From Kiloniellales bacterium (GTDB taxonomy: Bacteria > Pseudomonadota > Alphaproteobacteria > Kiloniellales > JAKSDN01), in the NCBI GenBank assembly GCA_030064845.1, contig JASJEC010000017.1, positions 1-64,000 of the forward strand: a stretch of 64,000 nucleotides of DNA. Reading direction: 5' to 3'. How positions within the stretch are numbered: position 1 is the stretch's first letter; each line of letters starts with the position of its first letter. This document shows positions 54,646 through 63,475 of the stretch, piece by piece. The position numbers were made by a program, and so were the translations under genes. The notes beneath the pieces were generated by a model that was given only the letters and a program-made list of their open reading frames with translations, was not told where the DNA came from and ran no database searches.

Positions 54646-56235
54646 TCATCTCTCGTCGAGCGCTGCCGCGACTTGCACCAGGTCGACGAAACCGGCGCGG
54701 TAACCCTCGTGGTCCTCGCCCAGTGCCGAGCGGGCGAGTTCGACGACGTCATCGTAGCGGAAGCCCTCGAGCTGGCCGCCCCGCAGGATCTGACCGAAGG
54801 CGGCGACGGCCGCGGCGAAACGCAGGTCCGCCGAGTTCCAGTCGCCGACGTCGTGCAGCAGCGCGGCCGACAGCGGCTGCTCGATCACCCGGCTGGGACC
54901 GCCTTCCGGACTCTTGTAACGGAGCGCGACGAAGGCGAACTCGGCGGAGACCGGGTGCATCGGCTCCCAGATGACTGTCTTCCAGGCGTCGCGGTAGCGG
55001 AGCGGCTCGCTCCAGGCACGGCCATGCACCGCCAGCTTGATCTCGTAGAGTGCCGTTACCGCGTGACCAGCGCCGATCTCGCCGGCGTCGACCCGGTCGT
55101 CGCCGAAGTCGCGCGGCTTCAGCGCGCGGTTCTCGTAGCCAATCAGCCGGTAGGACGAGATCACCGCAGGGTTGAACTCGACCTGCACCTTAACGTCCTC
55201 GGCGATGGTCAGGAGGGTCGCATTGAGCGACTCGACAAGCACCTTCCGGGCCTCGCTGAGGCGGTCGATGTAGGCGTAGTTGCCGTTGCCCACGTCGGCC
55301 AGCTGCTCCATCAGGTGCTCGTTGTAGTTGCCGGTTCCGAACCCCAGGGTGGTCAGCGCTATGCCGCTGTCGCGCTTCTCCTCGATCATGCGCTTCAGCG
55401 CTTCGACATCGCTCACACCGACGTTGAAATCGCCGTCGGTCGCCAAGATGACCCGGTTGATCCCGCCTTCGATCCAGCCCCGGCCGGCGGTGCGGTAGGC
55501 CAGCGCCAGCCCGGCGCCGCCGGCCGTGCTGCCCTCGGCCCGCAGGCTATCCAGCGCCTGGAAGATCCGGTCCTTGCGGGCGCCCGATGTCGGCTCCAGG
55601 ACGACCCCCGTGGAGCCCGCGTAGACCACCAGGGCGATGCGGTCCCGGGCCGTGAGCTCCCCAGCCAGCATCTTCAGGGAACGCACCAGCAGCGGCAGCT
55701 TGTCGGCCGAGGCCATCGAGCCCGATACGTCGACCAGGAAGACCAGGTTGGCGGCGGGCCTCTGATCGCGTTGCACCTCGTAACCCTTGATGCCGATGCG
55801 CATCAGGTAGCTCTCCTGGTCCCAGGGCGTCGGCGTCACGTCGGCTGTCACGCTGAACGGCCGGTCGAGACGGCGGGGCGCGGGATAGTCGTAGGGGAAG
55901 TAGTTGATCAACTCCTCGACACGGACCGCGTCGCGCGGCGGCATGCTGCCGGCTTCAAGCATGCGCCGGATGTTGGCGTAGGCACCTGTGTCGACATCGA
56001 CGCTGAAGGTCGAAACCGGCTGCTCGAGAACGCGCGCCTCCCGGTGATCCTCGAAAGCCTGGTAGCGCTCTCCGCCGGCCGCCTCCCGCCCGGCGTCTTG
56101 GAAGCGGGACGTCGCCGGCGCGGCCGGGGACTGGATCGCGGGCCGGCTGTAGGCGTTCTCGTCGTTGGCGCAGCCGAGTGGGATCAGCGCGGTGAATAAG
56201 GCAAGCGGAATGAGAGGCGCTCTTGTTGCTCGCAT
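54646..56235 (-). CDS. vWA-domain lipoprotein (YfbK-like)
   Basis: The 529-residue precursor has a lipoprotein signal (LIPLGCAND). An N-terminal vWF_A-associated domain follows (VSTFSVDVDTGAYANIRRML, then VRVEELINYFPYDYP). The vWA domain has a MIDAS motif DVSGSMASADKLPLL, and a DUF3520-type C-terminus ends the protein. It is anchored to the envelope and probably binds a divalent ion and a protein partner. It resembles the larger protein at 61448-63475 along most of its length. Its position between two valine-degradation genes is odd; no sigma factor is adjacent. The function is unknown. Confidence 0.88.
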   Translation of the reverse strand: MRATRAPLIPLALFTALIPLGCANDENAYSRPAIQSPAAPATSRFQDAGREAAGGERYQAFEDHREARVLEQPVSTFSVDVDTGAYANIRRMLEAGSMPPRDAVRVEELINYFPYDYPAPRRLDRPFSVTADVTPTPWDQESYLMRIGIKGYEVQRDQRPAANLVFLVDVSGSMASADKLPLLVRSLKMLAGELTARDRIALVVYAGSTGVVLEPTSGARKDRIFQALDSLRAEGSTAGGAGLALAYRTAGRGWIEGGINRVILATDGDFNVGVSDVEALKRMIEEKRDSGIALTTLGFGTGNYNEHLMEQLADVGNGNYAYIDRLSEARKVLVESLNATLLTIAEDVKVQVEFNPAVISSYRLIGYENRALKPRDFGDDRVDAGEIGAGHAVTALYEIKLAVHGRAWSEPLRYRDAWKTVIWEPMHPVSAEFAFVALRYKSPEGGPSRVIEQPLSAALLHDVGDWNSADLRFAAAVAAFGQILRGGQLEGFRYDDVVELARSALGEDHEGYRAGFVDLVQVAAALDER

Positions 56236-56344
56236 GACAAACCTTCCCTGTGCATTGCGGAAATACGTTTCAGGGTAAGGCGGCGCGCATGGCGCGGATG
56301 TGGCGGGAAAGCGGCGAAAAACCGGGCAGCGCCGCGGAACCGGC

Positions 56345-57409
56345 CTAGTCGAATGTCAGGTCGCCGTCGTCGCGCGGGGAAAAATGGGCGGCGACCATCT
56401 CGTCGGTCACCTCCTCGAGCTTTGCCGGCCGCCACTTGGGCGCCCGGTCCTTGTCGATCACGGCCGCGCGGATGCCCTCGGCGAGGTCGTGGCCGGCGAC
56501 GCAGGCCCGGGCAAGGCGGTACTCCATCACCATGGCCTGGTCGAAGTCGAGCGCGAGCCCCTGACGCAGCTGGCGCAGGGTGAGCTTCAGGCTGGTCGGC
56601 GAGCAGCGCTCCAGCAGCCCCCGACGCGTCTCCTCCGCCCAGGCCGAGCCTTCGGCCTCGAGCGCGGCCAGGATCGCCGCTACCGTGTCCTGCGAGAAGC
56701 AGCGGGCGATCGCCGCGCCGTGCTCGGCGAGCGGCGCCAATCCCGGCTCCCCGGCCGCCTCGGACAGCACCTGCGTCGCGGTGGCGTCGAGATCGTCCGA
56801 CCAGTCGGCGGCGGCCAGGGCTTCGACCAGCGCGTCCATGCCCGCCGCCTCGACGTAGTCGCTGGCGATGCCGGTGAAGCGGCAATCCGCCGCCTTGATC
56901 CGCGCACCGGTAAGGCCGAGGTAGGTGCCGAGCGAGTCCGGCAGCCGCGGCAGGAAGTAGGAGCCGCCGACATCGGGAAACAGGCCGATGCCGGTCTCGG
57001 GCATGGCGAAGAGCGTGCGCTCGGTCGCGACCCAGTGACTGCCGTGCGCCGAGATCCCCACGCCGCCGCCCATCACCAGCCCGTCGACCAGGGAGATGAC
57101 CGGCTTGGAGAAGTGGAAGAGTGCCCGGTTCATGCGGTACTCGGCGTGAAAGAACTCGGCCGCGGCACGGCCGTCGCCGCGCGCCGACTGGTAGATTGCG
57201 ACCACGTCGCCGCCGGCGCAGAAGGCCCGCTCGCCGGCGCCGCGGATTACCACGGCGGCGACACCGGGGTCCTCGTCCCACCTGCCCAAGAGATCGAAGA
57301 TCTTGAGGCACATGGCGCGGCTCAGCGCGTTGAGCGCCTTGGGCCGGTTCAGCGTCACCACGACCAGGGGTCCGCGCCGTTCGATCAGCAGTTCGGGCTC
57401 GGCACTCAT
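56345..57409 (-). CDS. 3-hydroxyisobutyryl-CoA hydrolase
   Basis: The 354-residue crotonase-family protein has FCAGGDVVAIYQSARGDG, EYRMNRALFHFSKPVISLVDG and GGGVGISAHGSHWVATERT. The catalytic Glu is in FAMPETGIGLFPDVGGSYFL. The HIBCH signature with its longer C-terminal helical part is present. It hydrolyses 3-hydroxyisobutyryl-CoA. The ATG at 57409 (MSAEPELLIERRG) is the family start; the open frame continues upstream over the dehydrogenase gene. It follows the isobutyryl-CoA dehydrogenase gene by 35 bases. Confidence 0.94.
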   Translation of the reverse strand: MSAEPELLIERRGPLVVVTLNRPKALNALSRAMCLKIFDLLGRWDEDPGVAAVVIRGAGERAFCAGGDVVAIYQSARGDGRAAAEFFHAEYRMNRALFHFSKPVISLVDGLVMGGGVGISAHGSHWVATERTLFAMPETGIGLFPDVGGSYFLPRLPDSLGTYLGLTGARIKAADCRFTGIASDYVEAAGMDALVEALAAADWSDDLDATATQVLSEAAGEPGLAPLAEHGAAIARCFSQDTVAAILAALEAEGSAWAEETRRGLLERCSPTSLKLTLRQLRQGLALDFDQAMVMEYRLARACVAGHDLAEGIRAAVIDKDRAPKWRPAKLEEVTDEMVAAHFSPRDDGDLTFD

Positions 57410-57444
57410 GCTCGGTCTCTCCAGTCCTTGTCGTCTTCGGGGGG

Positions 57445-58584
57445 TCAGTCGCCGAGCAGCCGCCGGGCGATGATCAGCCGCATGATCTCGTTGGTGCCTT
57501 CCAGGATCTGGTGCACCCTGACGTCGCGCAGGTGGCGCTCGATCGGGTAGTCGCGCAGATAGCCGTAGCCGCCGTGCAGCTGCAGCGCCGCGTTGCAGAC
57601 CTCGAAGCCGGTGTCGGTCGCGAGGCGCTTGGCCATGGCGCAGAACCGGGTCGCCTCGGGCTCGCCCCGATCGAGGGCGTCGGCCGCCCGGTAGAGCAGC
57701 AGACGCGCGGCTTCCAGCTCCGTCGCCATGTCGGCCACCTTGAACTGGAGCGCCTGGAACTCCGAGAGCTTGCGGCCGAACTGGCGGCGCACGCCGAGGT
57801 GTTCCCGCGCCGCGTCGAGACAGGCGCGGGCGGCGCCGAGCGAGCAGGCGCCGATGTTGAGGCGGCCGCCGTCGAGGCCCGACATGGCGATCTTGAAGCC
57901 CTCGCCTTCTTCGCCCAGGCGGTTCGCGGCCGGCACCCGGGCGTCCTCGAAGATCACCATGGCGGTCGGCTGGCTGTTCCAGCCCAACTTGCGCTCCTGC
58001 TTGCCAAAGGAGAGCCCCGGCGTGTCCTTGGGCACCACCAGAGCCGAGATGCCCTTCGGCCCCTCCCCGCCGGTCCGACACATGACCACGTAGAGGTCGC
58101 TGCGACCGCCGCCCGAGATGAAGGCCTTGGTGCCGTTGAGGACGTAGTCGCCGCCGTCCAGGCGGGCCCCGGTCTTGAGCGCGGCCGCGTCGGAACCTGC
58201 GCCGGGCTCGGTCAGGCAGTAGCTGGCGAAGTGATCCATGGCCATGAGCGGCGGCAGGAAGTCGTGGCGCTGGGCGTCCGTGCCGAAGCGGTCGATCATC
58301 CAGGCCGCCATGTTGTGGATCGAGATGTAGGCCGCGGTCGAGGTGCAGCCGGCGGCGAGCTCCTCGAAGATGATCGCGGCGTCGAGCCGGCCGAGGGCCG
58401 AACCGCCGACGTCCTCGCGGCAGTAGATCCCGCCGAAGCCGAGCGCGGCCGCTTTCCTCAGCGCCTCTTCCGGAAAGATCTTCTCGGCGTCCCAGCGGTC
58501 CGCCTCGGGCGCCATCTCCTGGGCCGCGAAATCCCGCGCCACGTCGCGGAAGGCGCGCTGTTCCTCGGAGAGCTCGAAGTCCAT
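57445..58584 (-). CDS. Isobutyryl-CoA dehydrogenase (ACAD8 type)
   Basis: The 379-residue acyl-CoA dehydrogenase has [47 protein letters not shown] and the catalytic Glu in [20 protein letters not shown]. With a HIBYL-CoA hydrolase and MmsB nearby it should oxidise isobutyryl-CoA to methacrylyl-CoA in valine breakdown. ATG 58584 matches the usual start (MDFELSEEQ), although the ribosome site is weak; an ATG at 58623 is in frame. It is divergent from the DUF1326 gene over 260 bases. Confidence 0.93.
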   Translation of the reverse strand: MDFELSEEQRAFRDVARDFAAQEMAPEADRWDAEKIFPEEALRKAAALGFGGIYCREDVGGSALGRLDAAIIFEELAAGCTSTAAYISIHNMAAWMIDRFGTDAQRHDFLPPLMAMDHFASYCLTEPGAGSDAAALKTGARLDGGDYVLNGTKAFISGGGRSDLYVVMCRTGGEGPKGISALVVPKDTPGLSFGKQERKLGWNSQPTAMVIFEDARVPAANRLGEEGEGFKIAMSGLDGGRLNIGACSLGAARACLDAAREHLGVRRQFGRKLSEFQALQFKVADMATELEAARLLLYRAADALDRGEPEATRFCAMAKRLATDTGFEVCNAALQLHGGYGYLRDYPIERHLRDVRVHQILEGTNEIMRLIIARRLLGD

Positions 58585-58844
58585 GGCGGTTACGGGATTA
58601 TGGTTGCGGCGCAGGCGGATCATAGGTCCGGACAGGCCCCTGTCAACGCGGCCGCCGGTCGCCGAGTGCCGCCGCTAGAGCCCCCTGAGGGGCCGTTTAG
58701 GCGATAGTACGGAGGTTTTAAATTGCAATCCTGGCTCCCTAGCCCTGAAACCCGTCAGGCTGTATGGTTAACGATTAAGTTTTTTCATTCTTTGCCACCT
58801 GTGTGGCGTCGTTTCTCGTTTCAAAGCGATAAGGGGGATCAGAC

Positions 58845-59513
58845 ATGGCCAGTCGAGATTGGTCCATCGAAGGACGTTACGTCGAATACTGCAGCTGCGA
58901 CCTCGGGTGCCCCTGCGAATCCATGTCGCCGCCGACCCAGGGACACTGTACGGGAGCGGTCGGCTTCATTGTCGACAAGGGTCACTGCGACCAGGTGAAG
59001 CTGGACGGCATGAAGGTCGTCGCGACCTTCTTCTTCCCGCGCGCGATCCATCACGGCGGCGGGCACATGCAGCCGATCCTGGAGAGCACGCTGAGCGAGC
59101 AGCAGACAGACGCGATCTTCTACATCCTGACCGGCGAGGATCAGCCGGTCGGCACGATGTTCCAGATCTTCAGCGTGATCGTCGAGCATCATCACGATCC
59201 GATCTTCACAGAGATCGACTTCGACATCGACGTCGCCAAGCGTACCGCGAGTATCCAGGTGCCCGAGCTGCTGCGCACGCGCAGCGAGCCGATCCGCAAC
59301 CCGGTCACCGACAAGGAGCACCGGATCCTGACCGTCCTGCCCGACGGCTGGGTGTTCCACGAAGCCGAAGGCGCGGCGGGCTTCGCCAAGAGCGTGGGCG
59401 AGCTGAAGTTTGACCTCAGCCAGAGCCACAGCTCGATGGCCTACGTCGCGTGGGGGCCGACCGGCCTGAAGTACGACCTGCGGGAAACGCGGGAGCGCTT
59501 CCCGCTCCACTGA
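58845..59513 (+). CDS. DUF1326 protein
   Basis: The 222-residue protein lacks a signal peptide. It carries the family Cys motif near the N-terminus (RYVEYCSCDLGCPCES) and a conserved His-rich part (AIHHGGGHMQPI, IVEHHHDP). DUF1326 has no established function; the clustered Cys and His residues suggest metal binding. AGGGGG precedes the ATG. The DUF2182 gene starts 28 bases later, a pairing seen in other genomes as far as I recall, so the two likely act together. The body is beta-rich and ends in YVAWGPTGLKYDLRE. Confidence 0.82.
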   Translation: MASRDWSIEGRYVEYCSCDLGCPCESMSPPTQGHCTGAVGFIVDKGHCDQVKLDGMKVVATFFFPRAIHHGGGHMQPILESTLSEQQTDAIFYILTGEDQPVGTMFQIFSVIVEHHHDPIFTEIDFDIDVAKRTASIQVPELLRTRSEPIRNPVTDKEHRILTVLPDGWVFHEAEGAAGFAKSVGELKFDLSQSHSSMAYVAWGPTGLKYDLRETRERFPLH

Positions 59514-59541
59514 GCGGGGACCCCAGCCCCAAGGGCAGGTC

Positions 59542-60399
59542 ATGAATCAAGCGAACCCGCTCGAGGGCGTGCTCAAGCACGACCGCGCGGTCGTCGTCGC
59601 CGCGCTCGCTCTCGTCCTCTGCCTGAGCTGGGTCTATATCCTGGCCGGCGCCGGCATGGGCATGTCAGCCCTCGGGATGTCGTCCCTCGACATGGCCCTC
59701 GGTAATGCTCCCCAGGCCATGGAAGGCATGGGCGGCGCGATGAGCGCCATGGCGACTCCGGTCGACTGGAACGCTGGTTACGCCGCGCTGATGTTCTTCA
59801 TGTGGTGGGTCATGATGATCGCCATGATGCTGCCGAGCGCCGCGCCGATGATCCTATTGCACGCGGTGGTCGACCGCCGGGCCAAGGCGCGGACGGGCGC
59901 CGCTGGCGGGCCATGGCCGACCGCCGCCTTTACGCTCGGCTATCTCCTCGCCTGGGGCCTCTTCAGCGCCCTCGCCGCCACGCTGCAGTGGTCCTTCGAG
60001 GCGGCTGGGGTTTTGTCGCCCATGATGATGAACAGCACGAGCACGCTTTTCGCCGGGCTTATCCTCGTCTTCGCCGGCGTCTACCAGCTCACGCCGATCA
60101 AGCAGGCCTGCCTGCGGCACTGCCGCGGCCCGATCGCTTTCCTGTCGCGGCACTGGCGCGCCGGCGCCGGCGGCGCGCTCAAGATGGGCCTTCACCACGG
60201 GGCCTACTGCCTCGGCTGCTGCTGGGGGCTGATGGCGATCCTGTTCTTCGGCGGAATCATGAACCTCTATTGGATCGTGGGTCTCGCCCTCATCGTGCTC
60301 CTCGAAAAGCTCCTGCCGCTCGGACCGAGACTGAGCTTCGCGACCGGCGGCCTGCTGATCCTCTGGGGCGGCTCCTTTCTCTTTCGCGCGCTCGCCTGA
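59542..60399 (+). CDS. DUF2182 integral membrane protein with Met-rich loop
   Basis: The 285-residue protein has about six or seven membrane helices. Between helices 1 and 2 is a Met-rich stretch: Met at 39, 41, 46, 51, 60, 63, 67 and 70. A conserved cytosolic-type loop has TPIKQACLRHCRGP (Cys 190, His 193, Cys 194). A second Cys/His cluster is at 218-227 (HHGAYCLGCCW). These ligands fit a soft-metal transporter or sensor, copper being the first guess. The family is named a predicted metal-binding membrane protein but has no proven role. It follows the DUF1326 gene by 28 bases. Confidence 0.83.
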   Translation: MNQANPLEGVLKHDRAVVVAALALVLCLSWVYILAGAGMGMSALGMSSLDMALGNAPQAMEGMGGAMSAMATPVDWNAGYAALMFFMWWVMMIAMMLPSAAPMILLHAVVDRRAKARTGAAGGPWPTAAFTLGYLLAWGLFSALAATLQWSFEAAGVLSPMMMNSTSTLFAGLILVFAGVYQLTPIKQACLRHCRGPIAFLSRHWRAGAGGALKMGLHHGAYCLGCCWGLMAILFFGGIMNLYWIVGLALIVLLEKLLPLGPRLSFATGGLLILWGGSFLFRALA

Positions 60400-60528
60400 T
60401 CGGACCGACGGATTGACCAGGCCGCCGCCCCGGCGTTGGGGAGGAAGAAGAGGCCCGGGACGTATCAGGTAGGGAGGCGAGCGGTCCTCGAGACCGCAAC
60501 ACCCGCCCGACCCAGGGGAGCTGGCTCT

Positions 60529-60852
60529 ATGAAGAAGATCCTGCTTGCGAGCCTCCTGAGCGCCGCGCTGCTGGCGCCCAGCGTCGCGCTTGCTGGCGGC
60601 CGCCACCACGGCGGCCATCATCACGGCCACCGGCACCACGGCCATCACCATGGTCACGGTCACGCCGCCGGCTTGCTGATTGGCGCCGGCATCGTCGGCG
60701 GCGCCCTGGTGCTCGGCACCTTGCTCTCACGGCCCCATCGCCACGATCCAGCGCCGGTCACCCGGCGTCCGGTGACCTGCGAGGAGGAAGAAGTCTGGCG
60801 ACGCCTGCCGGACGGCCGGATCCAGACCGGAACCCTCCGTCGCTGCTACTAG
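60529..60852 (+). CDS. Small secreted His-rich protein
   Basis: The 107-residue precursor has a signal peptide (MKKILLASLLSAALLAPS, cleaved near ALAGG). About 23 residues with twelve His follow (from GGRHHGG to HHHGHGHA), then a glycine-rich hydrophobic stretch (LLIGAGIVGGALVLGTLL) and a basic tail with two Cys near the ends of CEEEEVWRRLPDGRIQ. AGGGGAG precedes the ATG at 60529. The His run should bind divalent metals (nickel, zinc or copper) in the periplasm. The Gly-rich segment resembles the glycine-zipper proteins of the envelope. It lies 130 bases past the DUF2182 gene on the same strand. Confidence 0.78.
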   Translation: MKKILLASLLSAALLAPSVALAGGRHHGGHHHGHRHHGHHHGHGHAAGLLIGAGIVGGALVLGTLLSRPHRHDPAPVTRRPVTCEEEEVWRRLPDGRIQTGTLRRCY

Positions 60853-61010
60853 ATCAGAGACGCGAGGCGATCGACCTCCGGCTCCTGGGCCGCGCAGGAC
60901 CGCGCCGCCTCGGGAAAAGCTCCCCGTTCCTCCGCGAACGAATGCTACGGGTTAGTCATACATCAGATCATGCCGCTGAAATCGAAGCGTGGGCGCAGAG
61001 CCGCCACGCG

Positions 61011-61265
61011 CTATTGCGTCGTTGGGCGCAGCGATCCGTATTCAGGCCATTGAGCGCCACCCTGGCTCATGAGCAGTGCGTCAGCATTGCTGATTTCTTG
61101 GCACGCCTGGCCGTTGTCACCCACTTCCGTGCACCGCCAGTTCTCCCCCATCAGGACTTCTCCAATACAAGCGCTGTGGAAGAAATGGCCACAAGGCAGT
61201 GCTCTTCGGACGTTCACTCTGCCGTCGGATTGACCGCATTTTATGCACCGGGGTTGAAACGACAT
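61011..61265 (-). CDS. Small RING-finger-like protein
   Basis: The 84-residue protein begins MSFQPRC and has a Cys/His pattern close to RING-H2: C7-x2-C10-x14-C25-x-H27-x2-H30-x2-C33-x11-C45-x9-C55 (CIKC, LPCGHFFHSAC). Only the last pair has a longer spacing than the classical C-x2-C. RING fingers bind two zincs and are rare in bacteria. GAGGTGG precedes ATG 61265; the frame could begin at TTG 61340. The DNA is less GC-rich than the neighbours, suggesting transfer. No E1/E2-like gene is nearby. The opposite strand has an overlapping open frame with no recognisable domain. Confidence 0.62.
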   Translation of the reverse strand: MSFQPRCIKCGQSDGRVNVRRALPCGHFFHSACIGEVLMGENWRCTEVGDNGQACQEISNADALLMSQGGAQWPEYGSLRPTTQ

Positions 61266-61447
61266 GTCCACCTCGTCAATCATTATGAGAATGATCGCGT
61301 TTGGCCCAACTCCAGATTGCAGCAACGATACACAGTCCAATTTCAGGGCTCAAGCGCATCAGCTTCATTGGAAACAGCTCGATCCCGCCGCCGTGGAAAA
61401 GGAATGGGGCAGCCCGAAGGCCGCCGCACCCCTGCTTCGCGTTAGAG

Positions 61448-63475
61448 CTACTGGTTCGGCAAAGCCGCGGCGCTCTTCGCCAGGCGCACCAGGTTGATGA
61501 ACTCGGCGCGGTAGCCGAAGGGGTCCGCGCCCTTGGCGCCCTGGGCCAGATCGATCACCTCGTCGTAGCCGTAGGCCCCGGTGTACTTGCCGCCCTTGAG
61601 CAGCTGGCCGAAGGCGGCCACCGCGGTCGCGAAGCGGGCCTCGCGGGACCTTGCCTCACCAGCGTCGAGGGCCGCTTCCTGGTCCAGGGTGATCGGCGCG
61701 GTGATCAGGGTCGAGCGATCCTGTTGCGGCAGCTTGTAGCGGATCTTGAGGAAGGCGTACTCGTTGCCGAAGTCCGTCTCGCTCTCGGCGCCGCCGCTCG
61801 CATAGCGGCTCGGCCCGATCAATTCGTTGCCGCTGCCCTTTGGCGTGATCTCGTAGATCGCGGTCACCGTGTGGCCGGCGCCGATGTCGCCGGCGTCGAC
61901 CTTGTCGTTGGCGAAGTCCTCGCGCTCGAGCGCCCGGGTCTCGTAGCCGATCAGACGATACTCCGAGACCGTGTCCGGGTTGAACTCGACCTGGATCTTG
62001 ACGTCCTTGGCGATCGGGAAGAGCGTCGAAGTCGCCTCCTCGACCAGCACCTTACGGGCCTCGTTCAGGGTATCGATGTAGGCCGCCACGCCGTTGCCAT
62101 TCTGCGCCAGGGTCTGCATCAGGTGGTCGTTCAGGTTGCCCTGGCCGAAGCCGAGCACGGAAAGGAAGATGCCGCTGGCCCGCTTGCGCTCGATGAAGCT
62201 CTTGAGCTCTTCGCGGTCGGTGATGCCGACGTTGAAGTCGCCGTCGGTCGCCAGGATCACCCGGTTGACCGCCTCGGGATCCAGATTGGCTTCGGCAAGG
62301 GCGTAGGCCTGGCGGATGCCTTCGGCCCCGGCGGTCGAGCCGCCGGCCCTGAGCTGATCGAGGGCGGCCAGGATCTTGCCCTTCTTGGCCGCCTTGGTCG
62401 GCTCCAGGACCGTGCCGGCGGCGCCGGCGTAGACCACGATGGCGACGCTGTCCTCGGGACCGAGGGTGTCGAGCAACAGCTTGAAGGAGTTGACCAGCAG
62501 CGGCAGCTTGTCCGGCGCGTTCATCGAGCCCGAGACGTCGAGCAGGAAGACCAGGTTGCTGCGCGGCTTCTCCGCCGGCTCCAGGTCGTAGCCCTTGATG
62601 CCGATGTGGATAAGCTTGTTGCCCGCCTTCCAGGGGCTGGGCGTCACCGTGACGCTGGCGGCGAAGGGCTTCTCCCGGCTCTCCGGCAGGGGATAGGCGT
62701 AGTCGAAGTAGTTGATCAGCTCCTCCACCCGGACCGCCGCCTTCTGCGGCAGCACGCCGCTGTTGAGCTGGCGGCGGACGAAGGCGTAGGAGGCCGTGTC
62801 GACGTCGATCGAGAAGGTCGAGACCGGGTCCTCGACCACCCGCTTGACCGGGTTCTGCGCGATCGCCTGAAACTGGTCCCGGCCGACGTCGCGGTAGTGC
62901 GGCGGCGCGGCCTCGTCGAGGCTCGCCTGCCCGGCCGGAGCGGCCGGCGCCATGGACTGCAGACTGCGTTCGGCGCGCTGTGACCGGCTCTCTTCCAGGG
63001 CGGTCACCATCGGGGCTGACGGTTCAGCCGGCCGAAAGTCTTCCTTGGACTTGGCGGGGGCGGGCACCGGGGTGGCGGCCGACTGGTCCGTGCGCCGGTC
63101 GGCGAGCGCGGCACCGCGCTCGCGCTCTCCGGCCACGCGGCCGGGCTGGGGCGTATCGATCATGCGCTGCTGGTGCAGCGGCCAGATCGACATGGTGAAA
63201 AGGCCGGCGGCCAGCATCAACAGCAAGGCCATGGCCGTGCCGCCATAGGCAAAGGTCCTCGTCATAGGTCGTCCTTTCGATCGCGTTCTGTTGCGACCGG
63301 TAAGACGTCCGAGCCAGCCGAATCCTTTGTGGCGAGAATGTGATTTCTGCTTTTCCCCGGCTTGGGCCTGATCGAAAGCGGCCAGGGCCAGGTTGATCGC
63401 CTCCTTGCGCGCGTTCTCCTCGGGCGGCGGCACCGCCTCGGCCTCGAGGATCTCTCTCAGTTGCCGTTCATCCAT
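61448..63475 (-). CDS. Membrane-anchored vWA protein (YfbK-like)
   Basis: The 675-residue protein has a cytosolic N-terminus (about 1-70, basic toward the end) and one membrane helix at about 76-98. A Pro/Ala-rich linker leads to the vWF_A-associated domain (VSTFSIDVDTASYAFVRRQL), the vWA domain with MIDAS DVSGSMNAPDKLPLL and a DUF3520-type C-terminus. The ATG overlaps the stop of the ECF sigma gene by eight bases, so the N-terminal part may work as an anti-sigma or tether. It is a paralogue of the vWA lipoprotein 5 kb away. The function is unknown; an envelope-stress sensor is a reasonable inference. Confidence 0.88.
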   Translation of the reverse strand: MDERQLREILEAEAVPPPEENARKEAINLALAAFDQAQAGEKQKSHSRHKGFGWLGRLTGRNRTRSKGRPMTRTFAYGGTAMALLLMLAAGLFTMSIWPLHQQRMIDTPQPGRVAGERERGAALADRRTDQSAATPVPAPAKSKEDFRPAEPSAPMVTALEESRSQRAERSLQSMAPAAPAGQASLDEAAPPHYRDVGRDQFQAIAQNPVKRVVEDPVSTFSIDVDTASYAFVRRQLNSGVLPQKAAVRVEELINYFDYAYPLPESREKPFAASVTVTPSPWKAGNKLIHIGIKGYDLEPAEKPRSNLVFLLDVSGSMNAPDKLPLLVNSFKLLLDTLGPEDSVAIVVYAGAAGTVLEPTKAAKKGKILAALDQLRAGGSTAGAEGIRQAYALAEANLDPEAVNRVILATDGDFNVGITDREELKSFIERKRASGIFLSVLGFGQGNLNDHLMQTLAQNGNGVAAYIDTLNEARKVLVEEATSTLFPIAKDVKIQVEFNPDTVSEYRLIGYETRALEREDFANDKVDAGDIGAGHTVTAIYEITPKGSGNELIGPSRYASGGAESETDFGNEYAFLKIRYKLPQQDRSTLITAPITLDQEAALDAGEARSREARFATAVAAFGQLLKGGKYTGAYGYDEVIDLAQGAKGADPFGYRAEFINLVRLAKSAAALPNQ

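Noticed and set aside
56345-58081. Extended frame of the HIBYL-CoA hydrolase to 578 codons
   Set aside because: The first 224 codons are a shadow of the isobutyryl-CoA dehydrogenase gene; the hydrolase begins at ATG 57409.
60942-61445. Plus-strand ORF of 167 codons opposite the RING-like gene
   Set aside because: No recognisable domain or ribosome site, whereas the opposite strand has an ordered Cys/His motif and a Shine-Dalgarno sequence.
61301-62983. Plus-strand ORF of 560 codons
   Set aside because: Antisense to the vWA gene, which has clear MIDAS and family motifs on the minus strand.
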